From an uncultured Sphingobacteriaceae bacterium (lineage in GTDB: Bacteria; Bacteroidota; Bacteroidia; Sphingobacteriales; Sphingobacteriaceae): a DNA stretch of 64,000 bases. Positions 16,633 through 26,698 of this stretch are shown one piece after another. The stretch lies in NCBI GenBank assembly GCA_946887045.1, contig CAMPKC010000007.1, positions 39,844 through 103,843 on the forward strand, given 5' to 3'. Made by a program: the position numbers and the translations under genes. The notes under the pieces are model-generated. The model saw only the letters and a list, made by a program, of their open reading frames with translations, searched no databases and was not told the DNA's origin. Positions within the stretch are counted from its first letter, which is position 1. Each line of letters starts with the position of its first letter.

Positions 16633-17943
16633 ATGAAGATTTTAAAATTTGGAGGTACGTCAGTAGGAAGTCCGGAAAGGATGAAAAGTTTATTAAACAT
16701 CATCGATCCAAAGCAAAAGCAAATTGTTGTTCTTTCGGCGGTGTCTGGAACTACAAATAGCCTTGTAGAAATTTCTCAGGCTTTTTTAGACGGCGATAAA
16801 CGTAGAGCGAAAGAGCTTACTGATGCACTTTACGAAAAATATCAAGTTTTCGTAAATGAGCTTTTTTCGACCGAAGATGGCATCAAAAACGGGAAAGAGC
16901 TGATTGATTATCATTTTACCTTGATAGGCTCTTATGCATCCGAACTTTTTACACCGGTAGAAGAGAAAATTATACTTGCTCAAGGCGAATTACTTTCTAC
17001 CACTTTATATCATTTTTATCTTTCTGAAATAGGCGTGAAGTCAGTATTGCTTCCTGCTTTAGATTTCATGAAAATTGATGAAGATAACGAACCTCTGGTG
17101 GATTATATCGGATCTCATCTTCAGCATTTACTGGATGCACATCCCGATAATACACTTTTTATAACGCAAGGCTATATCTGTAGAAATTCGTTCGGCGAAA
17201 TCGACAATCTTCGCAGAGGGGGGAGTGACTATACAGCCTCGTTAATTGGTGCTGCAATCAAAGCAGATGAAGTTCAAATCTGGACGGATATTGATGGAAT
17301 GCACAATAATGATCCTCGTATCGTTAAGGGCACAAAACCTATCGCGCAGTTATCCTTCGAAGAAGCTGCCGAGCTTGCCTATTTTGGAGCCAAAATTTTA
17401 CATCCTCAAAGCGTTTTCCCGGCACAGAAATATAAAATTCCGGTAAGATTGTTAAATACTATGGAGCCTTCCGCTCCGGGAACTTTGATAACAAACGAGA
17501 GCGCAAAAAATCAAATAAAATCAATTGCTGCGAAAGACGGAATTACTTCGATAAGAATTCAATCAAGCCGTATGCTTTTGGCTTATGGCTTTTTAAGGAA
17601 GGTGTTCGAGATTTTCGAGCGTTATAAAACGCCGATAGATATGATCACAACTTCGGAAGTTGCTGTTGCGGTTACAATTGACGACACTCGTTATCTTGAC
17701 GATATTGTAAAAGCATTGGAAGATTTTGGAAGTGTTGAGGTAGGCAAAGATCAAAGTATTATATGTGTTGTGGGCGATTTTTCCTACGAATCTCATGGAT
17801 ACGCAGCAAGAGTTTTTGAATCTATAAAGCATATCTCAATCCGCATGATCTCTTATGGTGCAAGTCACTATAACATCTCGGTGCTGGTTGATACTTCGGA
17901 CAAAACCGAAGCTTTAAGAAGTTTACACAGCAGGTTGTTTTAA
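16633..17943 (+). CDS. lysC: Aspartate kinase
   Basis: A 436-residue monofunctional aspartokinase that makes aspartyl phosphate, the first step toward lysine, diaminopimelate, threonine and methionine. The kinase domain starts MKILKFGGTSVGSPERM, with the KFGGTS phosphate-binding motif, and includes LRRGGSDYTASLIGAAIKADEVQIWTDIDG. The last 140 residues hold two ACT domains for feedback by amino acids. It is followed 120 bp later by lysA on the same strand, an evident lysine and cell-wall precursor unit. No homoserine dehydrogenase is fused, unlike ThrA. Confidence 0.95.
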   Translation: MKILKFGGTSVGSPERMKSLLNIIDPKQKQIVVLSAVSGTTNSLVEISQAFLDGDKRRAKELTDALYEKYQVFVNELFSTEDGIKNGKELIDYHFTLIGSYASELFTPVEEKIILAQGELLSTTLYHFYLSEIGVKSVLLPALDFMKIDEDNEPLVDYIGSHLQHLLDAHPDNTLFITQGYICRNSFGEIDNLRRGGSDYTASLIGAAIKADEVQIWTDIDGMHNNDPRIVKGTKPIAQLSFEEAAELAYFGAKILHPQSVFPAQKYKIPVRLLNTMEPSAPGTLITNESAKNQIKSIAAKDGITSIRIQSSRMLLAYGFLRKVFEIFERYKTPIDMITTSEVAVAVTIDDTRYLDDIVKALEDFGSVEVGKDQSIICVVGDFSYESHGYAARVFESIKHISIRMISYGASHYNISVLVDTSDKTEALRSLHSRLF

Positions 17944-18063
17944 TTTAAACCCGTTGATGTCCCGGGCTTTTCCCCGGAATTTGGATGAAAGAAGCTCTTC
18001 CTGATTCATGGAAGCTTCTCTCGATTACATTTTTACAAACCCGACAGGGATTTACATTTAGTG

Positions 18064-19227
18064 ATGTTCAATTCAGATACATTAAACCGTTTCCGATCAG
18101 TAGAAACACCTTTTTATTATTACGATCTCAACCTTTTGCAACGGACCCTGTCTGAGTGCAAGGCTGCAGCCGATAAATACGATTTTCATGTGCATTATGC
18201 CATGAAAGCGAATTTTAATGAGAAGGTGATAAGAATGATCAGGGAAGCAGGTTTTGGTGCTGATTGTGTAAGCGGCAACGAGGTAAAAAAAGCAATAGAA
18301 GTCGGCTTTTCGCCAGATAAGGTTGTTTTTGCGGGCGTGGGTAAATCAGACCGGGAGATTATTGAAGCGCTTGAACAAGATATTTTCTGCTTCAATATCG
18401 AATCTATTCAAGAGTTAGAGGTTATAAATGAGCTCGCGGCAAAGGTTGGTAAAACAGCAAGAGTTGCTATTCGTATCAATCCGAATGTTGATGCGTATAC
18501 GCACCATAACATTACAACCGGACTAGAGGAAAATAAATTTGGCGTAAATCAGTGGGATCTTCCTGCATGCGCCGAAGTATTAAAGCGTTCTCAGAATCTT
18601 AACCTCACGGGAATTCACTTTCATATAGGTTCTCAGATTACCAATCTGAATGTATTTAAAAGCCTGTGCATAAAGGTAAACGAAATTAAACAGTGGTTTG
18701 AGGAGCGTGGCTTCATCCTTCATATACTAAATGTTGGAGGTGGTTTAGGAATAGATTACCATAATCCCGACGAAAAGCCAATCGCCGATTTTGAAGAATA
18801 TTTTAAAATATTTAACGAGTTTTTAGAGCGTAAGGCAGGGCAGGAGATTCACTTTGAATTAGGAAGAGCGCTGGTTGCTCATTGCGGTAGTTTGATAAGT
18901 CGGGTTTTATATGTGAAAAATGGCATAAAAAAGCATTTTCTTGTTTTGGATGCGGGTATGACTGAACTTATGCGTCCGGCACTTTATCAGGCTTACCATA
19001 AAATTGAAAACATATCAAGGCCACAAGATCAAAAATCAGAGGATTTAAAATACGACATCGTTGGTCCGATCTGCGAATCGACTGATTGCTTCGGGAAGGA
19101 AGTAGAGATGCCGGAATCTTTCCGCGGGGATTTTATTGCAATCAGAACGGCCGGAGCTTACGGCGAAGTAATGGCTTCAAAATATAATCTGCGCGAACAA
19201 GTGAATAGTCTTTATTCAGAAAGTTGA
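18064..19227 (+). CDS. lysA: Diaminopimelate decarboxylase
   Basis: A 387-residue fold-type III PLP enzyme that makes lysine from meso-diaminopimelate. The PLP lysine is in VHYAMKANFN near residue 46, GIHFHIGSQI carries the His that stacks on the cofactor, LNVGGGLGIDY binds its phosphate, and the C-terminal CESTDCFG and RTAGAYGEVMASKYN segments hold substrate residues. I start it at the ATG at 18064; a GTG directly before it (18061) would add one residue. It is downstream of lysC. Its 3' end overlaps by 16 bp the 3' end of the convergent cheB gene. Confidence 0.95.
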   Translation: MFNSDTLNRFRSVETPFYYYDLNLLQRTLSECKAAADKYDFHVHYAMKANFNEKVIRMIREAGFGADCVSGNEVKKAIEVGFSPDKVVFAGVGKSDREIIEALEQDIFCFNIESIQELEVINELAAKVGKTARVAIRINPNVDAYTHHNITTGLEENKFGVNQWDLPACAEVLKRSQNLNLTGIHFHIGSQITNLNVFKSLCIKVNEIKQWFEERGFILHILNVGGGLGIDYHNPDEKPIADFEEYFKIFNEFLERKAGQEIHFELGRALVAHCGSLISRVLYVKNGIKKHFLVLDAGMTELMRPALYQAYHKIENISRPQDQKSEDLKYDIVGPICESTDCFGKEVEMPESFRGDFIAIRTAGAYGEVMASKYNLREQVNSLYSES

Positions 19228-19820
19228 GCTGCCGAAAGCTTATTTATGAAGTCTGGTAAATCATCTGCGTCAACAATATAATCGACAACAGTTTTAAAGA
19301 TTGCAGCTTTCGGCATAAAGCCAACTTCGGCAGATTCGGGATTTTGTACAATAGTTAAGCCGCCGGCGTTGGCAATTGTTAAAAGACCTTCCGATCCATC
19401 CGAGTTCGCTCCTGATAGTAATAATGCAGCCAGCGATTCACCGTAAACGTCTGCAGCCGACTGGAATGTTACGTCGATACTTGGCCTTGAATATTCTACC
19501 TTTTCTGAAGCATCAAGTGAAAATGTATGGTCTGTCTCAATTAACAAATGATAGTTAGCAGGAGCAAGGTAGATCCTGCCGGGTAAAATTACTTCTTTTT
19601 CATCGGCTTCTGTTACTTCAATAATAGATCTATTGTTGAAAAGATTAGTCAGGCTGGCATCTGACGAGCTTTTTCTATGAACTATGATGATAATTGCAAT
19701 TGACAAATTCTTTTCCAGCTTTCGCAGGATCTTCACTATAACTTCAATACTTCCCGCGGATCCTCCTATAACAAGTGCTTTTATGCCTTTTAAATCTCCG
19801 GTTTCGCGTATATATCTCAT
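19212..19820 (-). CDS. CheB-type methylesterase domain protein without receiver
   Basis: A 202-residue protein consisting only of the CheB catalytic domain. The Ser-His-Asp triad is recognisable: GGSAGS near residue 21, IIVHRK near residue 48 and LLSGANSDGSEG near residue 155. In chemotaxis CheB removes methyl groups from glutamates of receptors. Here the regulatory receiver domain is absent and no methyl-accepting protein, CheA or CheW is nearby. With CheR upstream (164-bp gap) and hybrid kinases behind it, it belongs to the CheB/CheR-with-histidine-kinase clusters seen in non-motile bacteria. The methylated target is unknown; the coiled-coil part of the hybrid kinase is a candidate. Confidence 0.9.
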   Translation of the reverse strand: MRYIRETGDLKGIKALVIGGSAGSIEVIVKILRKLEKNLSIAIIIIVHRKSSSDASLTNLFNNRSIIEVTEADEKEVILPGRIYLAPANYHLLIETDHTFSLDASEKVEYSRPSIDVTFQSAADVYGESLAALLLSGANSDGSEGLLTIANAGGLTIVQNPESAEVGFMPKAAIFKTVVDYIVDADDLPDFINKLSAAQLSE

Positions 19821-19984
19821 TAGTGATTCTTAAATGGAAATTTTTGCTGTCAATCGGTATTCTTTTTAAAATTATGCCTACTTCTTAAATATAGGTATCA
19901 GTATTCAAAAATAAATGCTTTAATAGTCTTACTTATCGCTAAGCCACAAACTGATTCTTTCGCCTAAAATAACCCGGTTATGAG

Positions 19985-20809
19985 TTAAGCCATTTTTCGC
20001 CATATTTTTTCTTTGGCATCTATTGGTTTAAACTTATGTGCCACCTCAGAAAATCGGAGAGTTTCTTTAGCTCCCAAGGCGAGATATCCCAAATTTTCAA
20101 GACTCTCTTCGAATAATTTGAAAACTTTGATCTGCAGGTTTTTATCAAAGTAGATCAAAACATTCCGACAAAGAATCAATTGAAATTCGTTAAATGAGCG
20201 GTCGGAAACCAGATTATGCATTGAAAATATCATTTTGCGATTTAAGTCTTCATCGAATTTAACCTTGTCATACATTGCTGTGTAATACTTCGAAAAATCT
20301 TGTTTACCCCCCGACAATATATAGTTTTCCGAATATTGCTTCATGTTGACCAGCGCAAAAATACCTTTGCTTGCTTTTTCTAATGCAGCCTGGTTAATAT
20401 CAGTTGCATAGATTAACGATTTTTCGAATAAATTGGCCTCTTTTAGTAAAATCGCCATTGAGTATACTTCTTCGCCGGTAGAGCAGCCTGCATGCCATAT
20501 CCGTATGTGAGGATAGGTTCCTAACACAGGTAAAACCTGTTCTCTCAAAACTTTATAGAATGATGGGTCACGAAACATTTCCGTAACAGTAACGGTAATC
20601 TGGTCTATAAATCGTTGAAAGTAAGATTCATCAGATTTAAGATGATACCGGAACTCAGCGAAACTGGGAAATCTGTCTAGTGAAAACAATCGGTTTATTC
20701 GGCGTTTTATTGAAGCTTTTGAGTAATCTGTAAAATCATATCCATATTTCTCAAATAAATCGTTCAGCAAAACTTCTACATCGTTGTCTTGTATGGGGCC
20801 GTATTCCAA
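19985..20809 (-). CDS. CheR-type S-adenosylmethionine-dependent methyltransferase
   Basis: A 274-residue protein with the small all-helical CheR N-terminal domain (residues 1-75; SIKRRINRLFSLD) and the methyltransferase domain. The SAM site is IRIWHAGCSTGEEVYSMAILL near residues 103-123, and ATDINQAALEKA and LILCRNVLIYFD are later family motifs. The usual C-terminal receptor-binding pentapeptide contact region is kept, but no chemoreceptor is encoded nearby. Only 1 nt separates it from the receiver gene upstream, so it is co-transcribed with the signalling genes. Confidence 0.94.
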   Translation of the reverse strand: MEYGPIQDNDVEVLLNDLFEKYGYDFTDYSKASIKRRINRLFSLDRFPSFAEFRYHLKSDESYFQRFIDQITVTVTEMFRDPSFYKVLREQVLPVLGTYPHIRIWHAGCSTGEEVYSMAILLKEANLFEKSLIYATDINQAALEKASKGIFALVNMKQYSENYILSGGKQDFSKYYTAMYDKVKFDEDLNRKMIFSMHNLVSDRSFNEFQLILCRNVLIYFDKNLQIKVFKLFEESLENLGYLALGAKETLRFSEVAHKFKPIDAKEKIWRKMA

Positions 20810-20810
20810 C

Positions 20811-21185
20811 TTATTCTTCTTTTAGATGCTCATTAATTAAAATTAATAACTGATCAATGTTTACTGGTTTGGATATATATCCGTTTGCACCTGCTCTTAA
20901 GCATTTATCCTTATCGCCGGCCATAGCCTGAGCGGTTACTGCTATGATTGGGACTGAGGAGAATTTATTATTCGACCTTATCGCGGATATCGCTTCATAT
21001 CCGTCCATGTCCGGCATCATGATATCCATAAGAATTATGCCAACTGGTTCGCCTGATCTTAATAATGATAAGCCTTGCGCGGCGCTGGTAGAGCAGAGGC
21101 AAGAAAATTTTTTGGCTTTCAGCACTGCCTGTAACGCAAAGATATTTCTTGAATCGTCGTCAATAATCAAAATATGCTTACTCAT
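20811..21185 (-). CDS. Stand-alone response regulator receiver
   Basis: A 124-residue single-domain receiver. The acidic pocket IIDDD near residues 7-11, the phospho-acceptor Asp in IILMDIMMPDMDGYE near residue 55, the Thr in IIAVTAQAM and the Lys in GYISKPVNID are all present, so it should be phosphorylated. It has no output domain and could shuttle phosphate or act on CheB or CheR. It lies 1 nt from both neighbours in the same transcription unit. Its sequence is close to the third receiver of the hybrid kinase upstream, which suggests duplication. Confidence 0.94.
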   Translation of the reverse strand: MSKHILIIDDDSRNIFALQAVLKAKKFSCLCSTSAAQGLSLLRSGEPVGIILMDIMMPDMDGYEAISAIRSNNKFSSVPIIAVTAQAMAGDKDKCLRAGANGYISKPVNIDQLLILINEHLKEE

Positions 21186-21186
21186 C

Positions 21187-24100
21187 TCAAACTGCTTTAT
21201 AGTACAACCAAACCCTTAATAGGGAGATCAGCTGGTCAATATCTACCGGCTTTGAAATATAGTCGGATGCACCTGCTTTGATGCATTTTTCTCTGTCGCC
21301 TACCATTGCTTTCGCAGTGACAGCCAGAATTGGCAGATTTTTGAATTTCGGGTTACTTCTAATCTTTGTAGTGCTTTCATAACCGTCCATTTCCGGCATC
21401 ATCATGTCCATTAATACAACATCAGTTTGCGGATTTTCTTCCAGGGCTTTCAAGGCTTCCCGTCCATCCGTGGCAGATATTACCTTCATCTTCAGTTGTT
21501 CAAGGGCTTTGGTCAGCGAAAATATATTCCTCACATCATCATCCGCTATCAAAACAGTTTTCCCACTTAATACCTCGCTTAGCTCCAATCCATTTCGTGC
21601 CGGATTAATAGTGGAATCTGTTTTCTTTTCTTCCACCAGGTGAAGGAAAAGGGCAACTTCATCGAGTATACGCTGGTACGAGTGCGCCGTTTTCATAACA
21701 ATACTGTCGGCGTAATATTTTAATCGTTTTTCTTCCGCCTTTGATAGGTTCTTTCCAGTGAAAATGATAATAGGAAGATTCTCAAGTCCGGGGTTCTTTT
21801 TGATGCTATCTAACGTTTCATAAGCATTCTGGTCGGGAATACCCATGTCCAGAATAACGCATTCGGCATTATTTTTTAAGAGGGTAGCTATTCCTTCAGT
21901 CACTGAGCCTTTTATTTCAGAATTCACATTAAATGTTTCCAGGAAATAAGCCAGAGCCTTGGCATGTTGAGGGTTTTCTTCAATGATCAGAACTTTTTTC
22001 GGATGTCTGTTTAACGCGTCTTCTAATTTTAAAAACATTTGCTGCATCTGTTCGATGGCAACCGGCTTATTTATAAAATCTACCGCTCCTCTAATCAGGC
22101 TTTCTTTCTTAGCCTCTAAAGACGACATTATGTGAACGGGGATATGTCTTGTTGAAGCATTAGATTTTAATTCTTCCATTACTTCCCACCCGTCTTTTAC
22201 AGGCAACTGAATGTCGAGTAAAATGGCAAGCGGATTATATTGGGTGGCCATTTCAATTCCCTCGTCGCCACGCACAGCAACCAGCCCTTTATACCCAGTT
22301 TTCCGGGTATAATTTAATAAGGCTTTAGCGAAGTTTGTATCATCTTCAATTATCAGAATTGTCTTATCATGTTCTGTTATGCTTTCGCGATCGTCAGGTA
22401 TTTCCTGAGGGATAGAATTAACGATATATTTTATCTTGTTCTTTTCCGTTGCGCTTTGTTCTGTTCTTGAGATCGGGAGGGTTGCTGGACTAGCGAGTGT
22501 CACCGTTTCCTTTTTTTCTGTCCTGATAACCGGGATAATTAGTGTAAACTCGCTGCCTTTGCCTTCTTCACTCTCAACGTTCAGCTCTCCGCCTAATAAC
22601 TTTGTAAGTTCTTTGCTGATGGATAGTCCGAGGCCGGTGCCTCCGAACTTTCTCCGCGTAGAACCGTCTGCTTGTTGAAATGCTCCAAATATATGCTGCT
22701 GTTTATTCTCGGGAATTCCAATACCGGTATCTTTTACCGAAAATTTTATCATTATCGGATTGTCAGTTGGAGATACTGATAAGATAACCTCGCCCTTTGA
22801 CGTGAATTTTAGTGCGTTTGAAAGTAGATTTTTTATGATTTGCTCCAAACGCATTTTATCTGTACTGATTTTCTTCGGTAAGTCAGAATCCAAATTGATT
22901 TTAAGATCCAGATTTTTTTCCCTGGCAATAGGAGCGAATAGGGATTTCATATCAGCAGCGATTTCTTTAACTGATACCTCGGCATACTCCAGATCCATTT
23001 TGCCAGATTCAATTTTAGACAGGTCTAATATTTCGTCAATGAGAGCGAGTAATCCATTTCCCGAAGATTGAATTACTTTAGCATATTCAATTTGTTCATT
23101 CGAAAGGTTTTTTTCCGGATTTTCGTGCATCAACCTTGAAAGAAGAAGGATTGAGTTAAGTGGTGTTCTCAATTCGTGCGACATATTCGCCAGAAATTCT
23201 GACTTGTATTTTGTGCTGAGTTCCAGTTCTTCAGCTTTTTTCTGGATGTCCAGATTCCTTTCAACAATAAGCTGGTTTTTCTCTTCCAGACTCTTACTTC
23301 TTTCCTCAAGCTCGTGATTGGCTTGTAAAAGTTCTTCCTGCTGTACTTTTAGTTCTTCTTCAGATGCCTGTAGTTTTTGTGTTTGCGCCTCTAACTCGGT
23401 GTTTAAACTCTCTAATTCTGAATGCTGTGCCTGAAGCTCTTCAGCTTGAGCTTGAGTTTCTTCCAAAAGCTCCTGCATTTTCGTTCTGTTTTTCGAGGCA
23501 TGAATAGCTATGGCAATGCTATGCGAAGCTTGCTGTAATAGGTTGGTTGAAGCCGGCGAAAACGGGTGCAGAGATCCAATTTCTATAATTCCTTCAATTA
23601 TGTTATTATGAGTTAAAGGGATGATTAAAATGTATTTTGGCGTAGTTTCGCCACTTGCCGAACTGATTTTTAGATAATCTTCAGGAACGTCCTGGAGGTG
23701 TAAAACCTTTTTTTGTTTGGCGGCTTCACCTATTAAAGTTTCCCCAAAACTTAGTGTTTCCGGTGCTTTATAACTTTTTGAAAGGGCGAAACCTGCAGAA
23801 AAATGCAGAATTTCATGATCACTGGTGTAAAGAAGTCCTACACGGGCATCAACATAGTCAGCTATACAATTAAGCACATCCGAGCTTAAAACCTTGATTG
23901 TTTTTTCTCCTCTTATCTCATTGTTGATTAAAGTTAGCCCACTTTGAACCCAAATTTTCTCGGCATTTTCTTTTGAGAATTTTTGTAGCTCGTCTTTCAT
24001 CTTTACCACAGCGCTTCCCAAAATGTCACCTTTGCTTCTGGGGGTTATGGTAATATCAAAATTTCCTTTGCCTATCGAGTCAGCAGCGCTTGCAAGAAGG

Positions 24101-25212
24101 TTATTATTTATATCAATTACTTTAATAGACTTTGAAAGACTGCCTATTACATCGTTAGTAATGACTTTAAATTCTGTTCCGCTTTCACCCAGGGCAATCT
24201 TTTCAGCAGCTAACCTCAGATCATTTAATATATTAGTGATGTTTCTTATCGTATAGAGAATTATTGTAATCACTAAAATTATAATTGCTACCAGCAGAAA
24301 AATAGTCAGGAAGAGATTGTTGGTTTCTTCTTCCAGTATGGCTTCAGCTTTTGCTTTTGTTGCGTCAATCTGCGCAGTTTGTATCTTTAAAATATCGTCT
24401 ATTACAGATCCCGTCGTCATCCACCAGTTTTCAGCATTGAAATTATCCGGTAGCTTTGTATTAGTGCGTATTTCCAGAAGTATTTTGTTGATGTACTTTG
24501 ACTCCTCCGATTTTCGGATCTTTTCAAAACTTGCTATCCCGGATTTGCTGGCACGAGCATTAAATTCATCGCTATATGAAAAAGTAAGCGCCAAAGACTT
24601 ATGTATATCATGAAACGCCTGGTCTGTAAAGTTTCTGGTAATTGCGTTGTAATACACCTTGCTTCGTAATACCCCAAAATGATTTAACAAATTGAATATC
24701 AATCGTTGTCCGGCGAGGTCGTTATTTATTGGACTGAGGTAAGGAATGTTTTCTACAGAAACGTTGTACGAAGAATGTATCCTGTCGAGAACATTGCTGT
24801 AGTAATCTAAAACTTGCTGAACTGATTGTTGCTTTCTGAGGATTAAAGTTCTTTGATGACCAAGCTCATTAAGCATGCTGTATTTAGAAAAAGATTCAAA
24901 TAACTCATCTGAGCTTTTTTTCAAATCATTTAAAGCCGCGTCTGTTTTACTGCGCTGAAGTACAAGTTCTGCAGAGGTATTTATATCTAAAATGTAACCG
25001 AAGCTGAGCCTGCGTTCCCAGTGTAAGTTTGATGCTGCTTTGCTGACCAGTATGGAATTGTTAATACTCGAGATAACACTCTTTGCTATTTTAACACGCT
25101 CTTGTTTTTCATGGATGATTTGAATGGCAAAATAAATCAGAAAGATCAACGGGAAAATCCCCAGTAGCATAAGTTTACCAGGGAATGAAAGTTTGTTAAA
25201 CAGTTTATTCAT
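21187..25212 (-). CDS. NIT-HAMP-GAF hybrid histidine kinase with three receivers
   Basis: A 1341-residue membrane hybrid kinase. A transmembrane helix (about 13-32) is followed by a NIT-type sensor domain outside (ERRLSFGYILDI and LQRSKTDAAL are typical), a second helix (about 300-322), HAMP, GAF (about 430-570) and a long Glu/Gln-rich coiled coil (575-660). Then come HisKA with MSHELRTPLNS, HATPase with NLLSNALKFTSKG and GTGLGLSISKELTKLLGG, and three receivers. Receivers one (LLDIQLP) and three (LMDMMMP) look complete. The second (ILDMGIP) has an altered acidic pocket and a KTA site in place of KP. NIT domains are known from nitrate and nitrite sensing, but the ligand here is unknown. Confidence 0.94.
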   Translation of the reverse strand: MNKLFNKLSFPGKLMLLGIFPLIFLIYFAIQIIHEKQERVKIAKSVISSINNSILVSKAASNLHWERRLSFGYILDINTSAELVLQRSKTDAALNDLKKSSDELFESFSKYSMLNELGHQRTLILRKQQSVQQVLDYYSNVLDRIHSSYNVSVENIPYLSPINNDLAGQRLIFNLLNHFGVLRSKVYYNAITRNFTDQAFHDIHKSLALTFSYSDEFNARASKSGIASFEKIRKSEESKYINKILLEIRTNTKLPDNFNAENWWMTTGSVIDDILKIQTAQIDATKAKAEAILEEETNNLFLTIFLLVAIIILVITIILYTIRNITNILNDLRLAAEKIALGESGTEFKVITNDVIGSLSKSIKVIDINNNLLASAADSIGKGNFDITITPRSKGDILGSAVVKMKDELQKFSKENAEKIWVQSGLTLINNEIRGEKTIKVLSSDVLNCIADYVDARVGLLYTSDHEILHFSAGFALSKSYKAPETLSFGETLIGEAAKQKKVLHLQDVPEDYLKISSASGETTPKYILIIPLTHNNIIEGIIEIGSLHPFSPASTNLLQQASHSIAIAIHASKNRTKMQELLEETQAQAEELQAQHSELESLNTELEAQTQKLQASEEELKVQQEELLQANHELEERSKSLEEKNQLIVERNLDIQKKAEELELSTKYKSEFLANMSHELRTPLNSILLLSRLMHENPEKNLSNEQIEYAKVIQSSGNGLLALIDEILDLSKIESGKMDLEYAEVSVKEIAADMKSLFAPIAREKNLDLKINLDSDLPKKISTDKMRLEQIIKNLLSNALKFTSKGEVILSVSPTDNPIMIKFSVKDTGIGIPENKQQHIFGAFQQADGSTRRKFGGTGLGLSISKELTKLLGGELNVESEEGKGSEFTLIIPVIRTEKKETVTLASPATLPISRTEQSATEKNKIKYIVNSIPQEIPDDRESITEHDKTILIIEDDTNFAKALLNYTRKTGYKGLVAVRGDEGIEMATQYNPLAILLDIQLPVKDGWEVMEELKSNASTRHIPVHIMSSLEAKKESLIRGAVDFINKPVAIEQMQQMFLKLEDALNRHPKKVLIIEENPQHAKALAYFLETFNVNSEIKGSVTEGIATLLKNNAECVILDMGIPDQNAYETLDSIKKNPGLENLPIIIFTGKNLSKAEEKRLKYYADSIVMKTAHSYQRILDEVALFLHLVEEKKTDSTINPARNGLELSEVLSGKTVLIADDDVRNIFSLTKALEQLKMKVISATDGREALKALEENPQTDVVLMDMMMPEMDGYESTTKIRSNPKFKNLPILAVTAKAMVGDREKCIKAGASDYISKPVDIDQLISLLRVWLYYKAV

Positions 25213-25228
25213 GAAATTAAAGAAATGT

Positions 25229-26698
25229 TTAATTGCTAAGCGGCAAGGTAAAATAGAACTTTGAACCTTTGTTTAATACGCTGTCCACGCCTACAGTACC
25301 TTTATGTCTTCGTATTATTTCAGAGCATATGTACAACCCGATTCCTAATCCTTGAAAGCGGTGCGAGTTTTCCTCAACCCTATAGAACTTTTGAAATATT
25401 TGGCTCTGCTTGTGCTTGGGGATTCCTACCCCGGTATCCTTAACCGTAAAAACTAAATCGTTTTCATCGTTAATCACCGTCGATACCTCAATTTTTTTCG
25501 AGTCAGGCGAATATTTAATAGCATTCGTCAGGTAATTTAAAATCACCTGTTCAATACGCATATCGTCGCCATAAATACTGGCCTTACTTATATTAGTCTT
25601 AATGATATTGTACTCAGGGTTAGTTTGCCTTATGATATCCAAAGCATTCTCAAGTAAAGCGTCAAAGTCGAAAATCTTTTTGTCAAATTGCAGCTTCCCG
25701 CTTTCTATTTTGGAAATATCCAGTAAGTCAGCAATAAGACTTTGAAGCTTTTGTAGTTGAAACTGGGTTCTGTCAAGGTATTTCCTTGGCTCATAGGACG
25801 GGTCTTTATTCTCTAATGCCCGATCCAGCAATTGCATATAAGCTTTAATGCTGGTTAAAGGTGTTTTAAGCTCATGACTGGCAATACTCAGAAATTCATC
25901 CTTTCGTTTCTCGCCTTGTTTTTGCTCTTCTATATTGGTAAAAGTGCCTACCCATTTTTTTACACGATCTTCTTCGATTACCGGCCTGGCACGTAATAAA
26001 TGATAATGATAAGATTCTGAATTAAGTTTTTTTAATCTTACTTCCATCTCAAGAGGCGTACCCGACGCTACCGCTTTCATCCATTTTTTTTGAATGGATT
26101 CATTTTCCAGATGGTTTTCGGGAAATTCGTCTTCATTATCAGAATATTCAAACCAGTGCTGATTTACAAATTCGAGAACGCCATTGCCCTTCGCTGTAAA
26201 AGCAATTTGTGGGATAGATTCCAGAATAGAGCGCAGTTCCTGGTTCCGTTCTCTTAACTCTGATTGTGCCTGTTTTCTGAACTCAATTTCGTCTCGCAGG
26301 GTTTTCTGAACTTCATTCAGTTCACGGTTTTGTTCATACAGCCGGTAAAATGTCTTTACTTTTAAAAGCAGAATGTCAGGATCCACAGGTTTTGTGACGT
26401 AATCCATTCCGCCAGAGTCATATCCTTTTTTAATAAACTGTTTCTCCGTATTAACTGCCGAAAGGAAGATAATAGGGATGTCTTTTGATTTGCTGTAGCC
26501 GGAAATTGTTTCCGCAACCTCGAACCCGTCCATTCCAGGCATCTGGACGTCCAGAATTATCAGAGCATATGTGTTTTTTAAAATTTTTTTTAATGCTTCC
26601 TCGCCTGATAGCGCCGAATCCACTTCGAATTTATGTAGTTCAAGTACTTTTTTTAAGGAAAAAATGTTCTCTGGCTTGTCATCAACAATAAGAATCAT
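25229..26698 (-). CDS. REC-PAS histidine kinase
   Basis: A 489-residue cytoplasmic kinase with its receiver at the N-terminus. The receiver (1-120) has ILIVDDK, the phospho-acceptor Asp in LIILDVQMPGMDGFE and the KPVDPD site. A coiled linker, a PAS domain (about 145-265) and the kinase core follow: HisKA with IASHELKTPLTSIKAYMQLL and HATPase with LNYLTNAIKYSPDS, VKDTGVGIPKHK and GLGIGLYICSEIIRRHKG. There is no membrane segment. It is the first gene of the minus-strand unit (17 bp before the hybrid kinase) and is divergent from the REC-PP2C gene at 26960, which could receive its phosphate. Confidence 0.93.
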   Translation of the reverse strand: MILIVDDKPENIFSLKKVLELHKFEVDSALSGEEALKKILKNTYALIILDVQMPGMDGFEVAETISGYSKSKDIPIIFLSAVNTEKQFIKKGYDSGGMDYVTKPVDPDILLLKVKTFYRLYEQNRELNEVQKTLRDEIEFRKQAQSELRERNQELRSILESIPQIAFTAKGNGVLEFVNQHWFEYSDNEDEFPENHLENESIQKKWMKAVASGTPLEMEVRLKKLNSESYHYHLLRARPVIEEDRVKKWVGTFTNIEEQKQGEKRKDEFLSIASHELKTPLTSIKAYMQLLDRALENKDPSYEPRKYLDRTQFQLQKLQSLIADLLDISKIESGKLQFDKKIFDFDALLENALDIIRQTNPEYNIIKTNISKASIYGDDMRIEQVILNYLTNAIKYSPDSKKIEVSTVINDENDLVFTVKDTGVGIPKHKQSQIFQKFYRVEENSHRFQGLGIGLYICSEIIRRHKGTVGVDSVLNKGSKFYFTLPLSN

